From Plutella xylostella (taxonomy: Eukaryota; Arthropoda; Insecta; Lepidoptera; Plutellidae), in assembly GCF_932276165.1 (NCBI RefSeq), contig NC_064007.1, forward strand, positions 6,520,001-6,584,000: DNA of 64,000 bases, in the 5' to 3' direction. Positions 56,962 to 64,000 of this stretch are shown here, in pieces; the stretch's first letter is position 1; each line of letters starts with the position of its first letter. Below the pieces are notes generated by a model. That model did not search any database. It worked only from the letters and a program-made list of their open reading frames with translations, and had not been told where the DNA came from. Both the position numbers and the translations under genes were made by a program.

Positions 56962-57201
56962 CAAATTATAAACAAACAAAAAACCCGACTGCACGCTAAA
57001 AAGATGAAAACAAGTCCCAATGTTAATTGAAAGTATCGTATGCGGGGACCAGCAGAGGGTTCACCATTTAGCTGAATGTTACTTAGAAAACGGCCTTGAG
57101 TGGCGGTCAAGTTGGTCCCCGCCTGCGATACTTTCCATTAACATTGGGACTTGTTTTCATGTTTTTAGCGTACAGTCGGGTTTTTCGTTTGTTTATAATT
57201 G
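56962..57201. mobile_element. 240-bp foldback MITE
   Basis: Arms of about 90 bp pair almost throughout: AATTATAAACAAACAAAAAA at left, TTCGTTTGTTTATAATTG at right, with CCCGACTG, CAAGTCCCAATGTTAA and GCGGGGACCA also inverted. The unique centre is about 60 bp. Confidence 0.8.
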
Positions 57202-57616
57202 TATTTTTGTATTTGTAACTTTTTAGTTGTTTTTATTTTATGAAATTTTACGTCAGTAGTTCATGATCATTTTTTATTTCAATAATTTTGGTGTTGTTAT
57301 TTAAATACCTTCAATATGCATATTTTTGTAATGTGAAAATCAAGCCCTTTCATTTGATACCTTACACGGCAAAGTTGAATTATTATTTTTTCGATCATCA
57401 CGTTATGTCCTCTAGAGGGCGCTATGTACATTTTAATGGAACGTCACATAGCCTATAACCATCGCGCCATCAATACGCTTCTAACAATACCTCATACATC
57501 AAAATCTATCAAGCCGTTTAGGCTACAGGAGGGAACAAAGAAACAGACAAACATACATACATACAATCAAAAAACATTACCCTCCTCCTTCGGCAGTCGG
57601 GTAAAAAGGAGTAAGA

Positions 57617-57762
57617 CAGGGGGTCATTCTGAACTTTTGCTCTACAAAAACCTTTTTCATAGAAACTTTGTTGGACATGGGACTTTTTACCATGGAAAAC
57701 GAATATATTTTTTCGCGAATTTGCAAATCGCGTAGAACAAAAGTTGTTCAGAATGACCCCTT
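57617..57762. mobile_element. 146-bp MITE with GGGGTCATTCTGAAC ends
   Basis: GGGGTCATTCTGAACTTTTG at left is the complement of CAAAAGTTGTTCAGAATGAC at right except for a three-base gap, followed inward by GCTCTAC and its complement GTAGAAC. Confidence 0.75.
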
Positions 57763-59249
57763 GAGTCATCCCCTTTTGGCTTAGTATAGCCCTTTTGCGA
57801 CACTATGTATTTACTTTGCTTTGTCGTCGGGGTTCAGTTGGCTGGAGGATGCCCGAAACTTATTATCTACACTTTAATACTTGTAGTTACCTTTCTACAA
57901 GTAAATACCACATTTGTTTGAGAAAGCTAATCGGGTTCCGAGTATAGAGTAAAGTGGCACCCCTATTAATTTCTACTCTTTCCTGGTGCCTACCAGTGTA
58001 AGTAAGAATTATACTTACTTACCCTAAAATCACCCAAAATGTACTTAAACATAATTGTCAATAAAGTTGGCGAGTAAAAGTTTATCGACCCACTGTGCAA
58101 ACTTACATGTGTGCGTGTCACTGCGTGTGCTGTGTGAAGAGCATTGAAAACCCAAAATTGGCGCGGCACGTCACCCTGTACGGGCCCTTAAATAAGTACC
58201 TAATGATCTTTTCCATTGTAATGATCTTACTTTGTAATTTGGTCTTACATTATTATTCTGAGATCTGGGAATGACATCTGTTCTGTGATCGCCCATTGTC
58301 TATGGTTTTTCTGTGATCAAAATAGAGGAAGTTACTTCCGGGATCCGCCATATGCCGCGAAAAGGGTCCACACAACTTATCCCGGAGAAAACGTTTTCGA
58401 TGTTGGAATCAGGCGCACGACATTTTTATCATCCCATACAAAATTTAATCCATATTTTATTTTGTATCGTTTTTGGCAACCCTACGTTCTGATAGCATTA
58501 CGTCAAACACTGACGTGTTTATTGTAAACAAAAACATAACCTCAAAAACATATGATAAATCGGGGGCCGCAAATTTGAAATATTACTGATTCGAAACACA
58601 AGAGTATGTTTGGATTTTGTACGTTATACCTCCCTAGTTTTAAAACATTGCAACAAGAACATTCTTGGGATAAAATCAAAGAAAAACATACCTAGTTAAT
58701 TACAAAGTTCAATCAATTTTCACAGCAATCCTTTTCCACAACAAACACAACACTACATCTTAAACTCTTCACAGACATCTGATGAACCACTGCAGCCTCA
58801 AATAATCACATTAATCACATTCCACTTACACAATACTAACTGTTTTGAAGTAGATAATACTTAACACGAAAAACAACAAAACACTTGAACCACGAGAAAA
58901 AGGTTAAGGCCTAATTTCACACCATTCGGTTAGGTTAAAAATACCTCGGTTTGGTTACATCATGGACCGTTAAGGTTAGTGAGTGTCCCACCATGCTAAA
59001 TCATGCGGTTAACTCCCTTGATCGCGTGATAAACTTAATTGCTGCTGTGGGGTTCCGCTAAGACTTGGTTAAGACCGGTAACCAGGCAACGGGTTGTTGA
59101 TTTTTGACACATTTGTCAAGAATTCAAGATGGAAAAATGAACAGAGCCTTTGATAAACAATTTACGAACTAGATGTTGTGTGACATAAAAAATGAAGCGA
59201 AATACTGTCTGGGTTTTATATACTGTCAAACCGAGGTAAAAGTTTTAAT
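57763..59249. other. Intergenic DNA, no gene seen
   Basis: AT-rich with short repeat-like phrases (GGTTAGGTTAAAAATACC near 58941). No coding sequence supported. Confidence 0.5.
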
Positions 59250-59385
59250 TTAATGTCCTAACCTAACTTGGAACCGCAATATAGAAACACAAATTAATGG
59301 CCCTACCTGTAAATCGAACCCGGGATCCCTGGGTGATGAAGCTGAGCTTCTATCACTAGACCACAGAGGTAGATATAAGAAGCTC
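59250..59385 (-). mobile_element. tRNA-derived SINE
   Basis: The minus strand has TGGTCTAGTGATAGAAGCTC (A-box-like) and CCCGGGTTCGATTTAC (B box), then TAGGTTAGGACATT. It truncates the Bel/Pao integrase frame at about 59385. Confidence 0.65.
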
Positions 59386-60268
59386 GATAAGAGCAGCTGC
59401 GGCCCGGCATGAATGAGCTTAAGGTGTTCATGACGAAAAATTATAAGTGTAAGATGATGTTTACTGTCTAGCAATATAGGGTGTTTAACATCATAGCCAT
59501 AAGGACTATTTTTAAGCCGACCGCCTACACGCATAATGTTGTTATTGTCTAAGAATGGGGTCAATGACAATAAACGGTTTTTATGAGGTAATGACTTGCT
59601 AGCCTTTAATATGTTGTATTCAGTAAACATTTCTATTTGAGCTATTTTTATAATGAAATAATAAGAATCATTAAGTTCTGAAAGAGAAAGATTTCCACAT
59701 TTTTTATCGCTTTTATTACGAATATTATGTATAAATCTAAGAATATACGCTACTACACGTTGTAGTTTTATGAATCTTGAGTATTTTTGAATTAAGTTTG
59801 AGAATAGGTATGTTTCAGATTCATTACTAGTTACAAGATTTGATACGAATTCTTGTTTACAAGTTTCTTTGACGTAAGTGTTAGGCATGCTAGGCCAATA
59901 ACGTTCGTCTTTATGTAGAAAGTCGGGTCCGTACCACCACAAGCTGGAGCTGCCGATAGAATCGGCCTTCACCCCCCTTGTTATTAAATCCGCGGGGTTA
60001 TCTTTGGTCGGTACGTAGCCCCACGTGTGACCGCTTGTAGTTTCTTGTACCTCACTAACTCGGTTACGCACAAAAGGCTTTAGCTGATTAGGCGACGTAG
60101 CTAACCAACTCAATACGATGGTGGAGTCGCTCCAAAACCTACTTCTAGTTATGTTCGCTGTAAGTGCAGTGGTGACTTTCGCCCACAATCTCGCCCCTAG
60201 TAACGCGCCGCACAACTCAAGGCGCGGAATAGTCGTAATCTTGATAGGTGCTACTTTGTTTTTAGCGG
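59380..60268 (-). pseudogene. Bel/Pao retrotransposon pol fragment: RNase H and integrase N-terminus
   Basis: Encodes PRLELCGALLGARL, FWSDSTIVLSWLA (RNase H), KDNPADLITRGVKADSI, and an integrase lead-in with MRVGGRLKNSPYGYDVKHPI and HHLTLIIFRHEHLKLIHAGP (HHCC-type zinc-binding start). These are characteristic of Bel/Pao elements. The integrase catalytic core is absent because a SINE interrupts it. Reverse transcriptase and protease are missing upstream. An old, defective copy. Confidence 0.82.
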
Positions 60269-60444
60269 AGTTCTAGCTCTTGCTTTTCAAGCGCACTAAG
60301 GGTAGGCGAAGCTGAAATTGTGGCAATGTAATTTTTAAACAGTGTTAATTTTCCTTTTATTGTTACACGTTTTTTGCAAAGCTGAGCTAGCCTGTCCTTG
60401 TGATTATTGCCTTTAGATGTCTCTAAATTGGAAGGATTTGTCAT
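60262..60444 (-). pseudogene. Bel/Pao gag N-terminus
   Basis: Sixty residues from an ATG at 60444 (RLAQLCKKRVTIKGKLTLFK region, ending in ELELR), like the start of Bel/Pao gag. It runs directly into the RNase H region in another frame at about 60266, so most of gag, protease and reverse transcriptase have been deleted. Confidence 0.65.
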
Positions 60445-60981
60445 GATGATTGTGAAAAGACAAAATATGATAAGCGTAACTAAGCGTACGTAATGAAATA
60501 AAGATTTTGCAGGTATATTTTTGCAATTATTAATTAAGTATGTATTTTATAGCAAATGGCAAACGATAAGGCAATGAAATGTAATTTATTTATTTATTTA
60601 TTTATATATGATTCGCCAACAAAGATTACATTAAATTCATGCTTAATAAAAATACAGTAGTTAAATGATAAATGCATCTTCAATAACAGGCGAATACAGC
60701 ATGCATTATAAGTAATAATTAAATTAGATTTTTAAAGTTAAAGCCTTAATAATTTACATTTAAATTATAAAAAAGTACAAATCAAATATAAATTAAGTAT
60801 AAATTAGAGCCTTAATAATTTACATTTAAAATTATAAAAAAGTATAATTGCATTGAAACACTATTAAAATAACATTAATTGGCAATAAATAATTTGAATT
60901 TACATTGAAATTGATAGATTGATTAAAAATAATTAATTGATAAAATAAAATAAATATTTGAACATTTAAAATAATATGTAG

Positions 60982-63885
60982 CTATAACAACCGCATCAGT
61001 TCCTTTTTGAAAACTGGAAGCCTTTGAGATATGCAGATATCCGTTTCTTTGGTGACTGTATTAAAAGATCTACACATCCTGTTTAGTGGAGAAAATTGCC
61101 CTAAATTTGTGTTGCTTTTTCTAATGTGGAAAAGCATGTATTTATTTTTTCTAGGCAAACGTACAGGGATTGCTATTTGTAATTTGGCTAGTAGTGTCGG
61201 TGCATCTATCATTCCGTTTACCAACTTGTGCAAGAAAATAATATCTGCCACCTTTCTGCGTGAAGATAAAGACTGCATGTGAAAATATTCTAGTCTCTCT
61301 TTGTAGCTTTGTAGTTTTTTTGCAAGGCCATAACGGTAACTTAAGTGCCACAGAAACCTTTTTTGTACACTCTCAATTCGTTTCTCGTAAACAGCGTAGT
61401 GGGGGTTCCACACTTGACTGCAGTATTCCAAACAACTACGTACTAATGAATTAAAGAGAACTAGCCTAGCTGAAACACTTTTAAAGTCCTTTGTATTTCT
61501 GATTATGAAACCCAACATTTTAAAGCCGCGATTCACAATACACTCTACATGTTTGTTAAATTGTAGCTTACTGTCCAGTCCTATACCTAGATCCCTGATT
61601 TCAACCACATTTTTCAAAGGGGAGTCATTTATGTAGTATGTATGAGGTATGCAATTTTGCCTACATCGCGAAAACATCATGTGATAACATTTAGATGTGT
61701 TTAAGGGCATGCCATTTACATCACACCACTCAACCAGACGACTTAAATCACTTTGAAGTTCATCATTGCTTTCTAACGACAATATGGGCTTCACTATTTT
61801 CAGGTCATCAGCAAAAAGGTAGAAATTTGTGTGTCGAAAACAAAGGGGAAGATCGTTTATAAAAACATTGAAAAGTAATGGGCCTAGGTGTGATCCTTGC
61901 GGAACCCCAGATACGGCTTCAAATGAATACGATGAATAGCCATTTATTACCACTTTAGAATTTCGACCATGGAGATAAGATCCTAGCCAAGACAGCAAAC
62001 CACCCCCCACCCCCAGGCTTTCAAGTTTCCTTAACAGTATAGAATAGTTCACCCGATCGAAAGCTTTGCTAAAATCCGTGTAAATAGCACTTGTACTTAT
62101 TCGAGAGTCAACAGCCTGCGAAACTTCATCCACAAAGTCCACCATATTAGTACAGGTAGATCTCGCCTTCATGAAGCCATGTTGATTATTAGATAGAAGA
62201 GGCCTAACATGATAAAACAAAATTTTGTGTATAAGTTTTTAAAAAACTTTGGCAACTACTGATAATATTGATATAGGACGGTAATCTGTAACTGAACTTT
62301 TATCACCGGCTTTAAAGAGCGGGATTACTCTAGCTTCCTTCCAAACCGTAGGGAATACTCCAGACTGTAAAGACGCGTTGTATATTAAATGAAGGGGATA
62401 ACTAAGCGCCCGAGCACAATTCTTAACAAAAATTGCCGGTAAGCCATCCGCTCCAGCACCCTTGGCGTGGTCCAATCTTTTTAAAGCCATAAAGACTTCC
62501 GAATGACTAAATGATGCAGTGGTTATACAGTTATTGCTTGAATGCTGGTTAATTGAATCATCTCTACATTGGGGATTGAAGCGACTGTAGGCCTTAGAAA
62601 AAATATCAGCAAATAAATTACATATATCATCGCCAGTTTTAGCTACTTTGGTACCCATTTTCATTTCTGCGGGGTATGTACTTTTATTTTGCCTTTTTTG
62701 TTTTATGTATGACCAAAACAACTTAGAGTTAGATATTACTGATTCTTCAATTTTAGATATATAATTATTAAAGTTTTCTTTGCGTAGTTTATCACATCGA
62801 GCCCTAAGCAACTCAAACGATAATTTGTCCATCGGATTTCCGTATCTTTTGACCTTTATATGCAATTTATGCTTCTCTCGTAGTATTTTAATTAGAGTAT
62901 TGGTAAACCACGGTGGATATTTACTAGAACTAGCAATCTTACTTTGGGGAACATGATTCTTTACTATGTCATTGATTTCATTATAAAAAACATCAACCAT
63001 ATCATCAATGTTTTTGCATAAAGAAAATTTATTGGCCCATGGTACAGATTCGATTTTGCTGTTAATCACATTATAATCGGCCTTATAGAAGTTGAGTTTA
63101 AGCTGAGGTTTCGGAATTAAAGTACTGTCTTTGACAAATGAAACAGAAAATAAAAGTGAAGGATGAAGTGGGTCAATCGGGACAAAAGAATCAGAACCCG
63201 CGCACAGGTTGATGATCGGCAGGTTGCTGAACACTAAGTCCAATATATTATTGTTTACATTCAATACATGATTATATTGATAGAGATTATTTGAAACAGA
63301 AAAATCCACCAATTCATTTCCAAAAGAACTATTATTAGTTCCAGGCGAACAAGTATAATTTTCAGTATTAAGGGTCCATGAAATACAGCTCAAATTAAAA
63401 TCACCTACCAGTATAACATTTTCAAGATTTTCTAAAACTCTATTTGTATTTTGTATGTAATGATCCAAGATATGTTTTTTCATGGGTGGTGCTAAATATA
63501 CTCCACAAATATATAATTTACAATTGTTTTTATTTTTGTCTTTTATATCTAAAACTATCCACATATCTTCGCAGCCGCTTTCAAATTCAAGAACTCTATG
63601 TGAATTAATACGTTTATGAACGGCTATTATAACGCCCCCTCCTGCTTTCTGAGGATCAAACGTTGTGGATTCACGATCGCGCCTATAAACTTGATATCTA
63701 TTATCGAATAATTCGCAATCATATACGTTACTTTTAAGCCAACTTTCCGTTACAACGATCACATCAAAATTTGCAAGACTACAATTATGAAAGAACACAT
63801 TAGTTTTAGTATTTAGTCCTCTAGTATTTTGGTAGTAAAAATTTAAAGTATCGAATGATGAGTCCAATAAAATATAAAAGAACAT
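60982..63885 (-). pseudogene. LINE-D ORF2: endonuclease-reverse transcriptase with one premature stop
   Basis: Endonuclease: NFYYQNTRGLNTKTNVF, VVTESWL, VYRRDRES, ILVGDFNLSCISW. Reverse transcriptase: GAGADGLPAIF, VTDYRPISILSVVAKVF, then TAA at 62241-62239, then KLIHKILFYHVRPLLSNNQH, IYTDFSKAFDRVNYSILL, SGVPQGSHLGPLLFNVFIND and NFYLFADDLKIV. Apart from this stop, where relatives have Glu, the frame is open across about 967 codons. The damage therefore looks recent. Confidence 0.85.
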
Positions 63886-63921
63886 GCACGATCATTTATG
63901 ATTAGCTATGTATTTGATTTC

Positions 63922-64000
63922 TACGTGAGTTTAATCAAATACATAGAGATTAATCTTTTCCACATGATCACGAAGAAATTGATTTTCGGCCTCCAAGGTC
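63922..64000 (-). CDS. LINE-D ORF1, C-terminal end (partial at window edge)
   Basis: The last 25 codons before a stop at 63924-63922 read TLEAENQFLRDHVKRLISMY and on, a heptad-like pattern fitting the coiled-coil or leucine-zipper end of a LINE ORF1. Too short to be sure. Confidence 0.4.

Larger units (their letters stand above)
60585..64000 (-). mobile_element. LINE-D, runs off the window
   Basis: A minus-strand LINE related to LINE E2. The 3' end is an ATTT-repeat tail at about 60585-60606, followed by a 3' UTR of about 380 bp, ORF2 and the end of ORF1. The 5' end is outside the window. Confidence 0.78.

Overview
The window looks like a chromosomal segment from an insect, most likely a moth or butterfly. 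It is AT-rich, has introns, and carries dispersed repeats I recognise as typical of Lepidoptera: an element ending GCGAAGCGAAGCTCGCGGG with a block about the ancestral 'gaccctgag' sequence, and another ending in GCCCGACTCGCACTTGGCC. It also holds many non-LTR retrotransposons, a Bel/Pao relic and foldback MITEs. The species assignment is inference. Almost all DNA here is mobile or repetitive; the only host genes I can support are three tandem, minus-strand, chymotrypsin-like serine protease loci.

Layout. (1) 1-15972: three head-to-tail copies of a composite unit of about 4.4-4.9 kb (net of insertions). Each carries, in order, three copies of a 465-bp repeat, a 155-bp satellite, an array of a GAGCGAAGCGAG mirror motif, a spacer and a 150-bp repeat. 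Each unit closes with a GC-rich hairpin and CTAG, as at a Helitron 3' end. A truncated LINE and a 2409-bp TIR element have inserted into the satellites. (2) 15973-17754: dispersed repeats and a 737-bp DNA element built on a 15-16-bp phased motif. (3) 18045-32456: protease gene 1. It is complete on paper, with seven exons in frame throughout and 333 residues: signal peptide, propeptide ending R|IVGG, His/Asp/Ser triad and a hydrophobic C-terminal tail. Its third intron holds about 11 kb of nested elements, including an apparently intact two-ORF LINE and a second phased-motif element. (4) 33512-50051: the last four exons of protease gene 2, whose final intron is split by a 14.6-kb RTE-centred nest. 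(5) 51151-52550: a 1.4-kb palindrome made of four 160-bp repeats facing four inverted copies. (6) 53452-54710: the last four exons of protease gene 3. (7) 55390-64000: MITEs, a tRNA-derived SINE, a deleted Bel/Pao element, and a LINE with one premature stop running off the edge.

How it fits together. The three protease loci arose by tandem duplication: exon phases, intron sequence and 3' flanks match. Because the copies align, each gives an empty-site reference for insertions in the others, so target-site duplications and insertion order can be read directly. Only gene 1 has its signal, IVGG and His exons in the window. Genes 2 and 3 have open, correctly phased downstream exons but no visible 5' exons.
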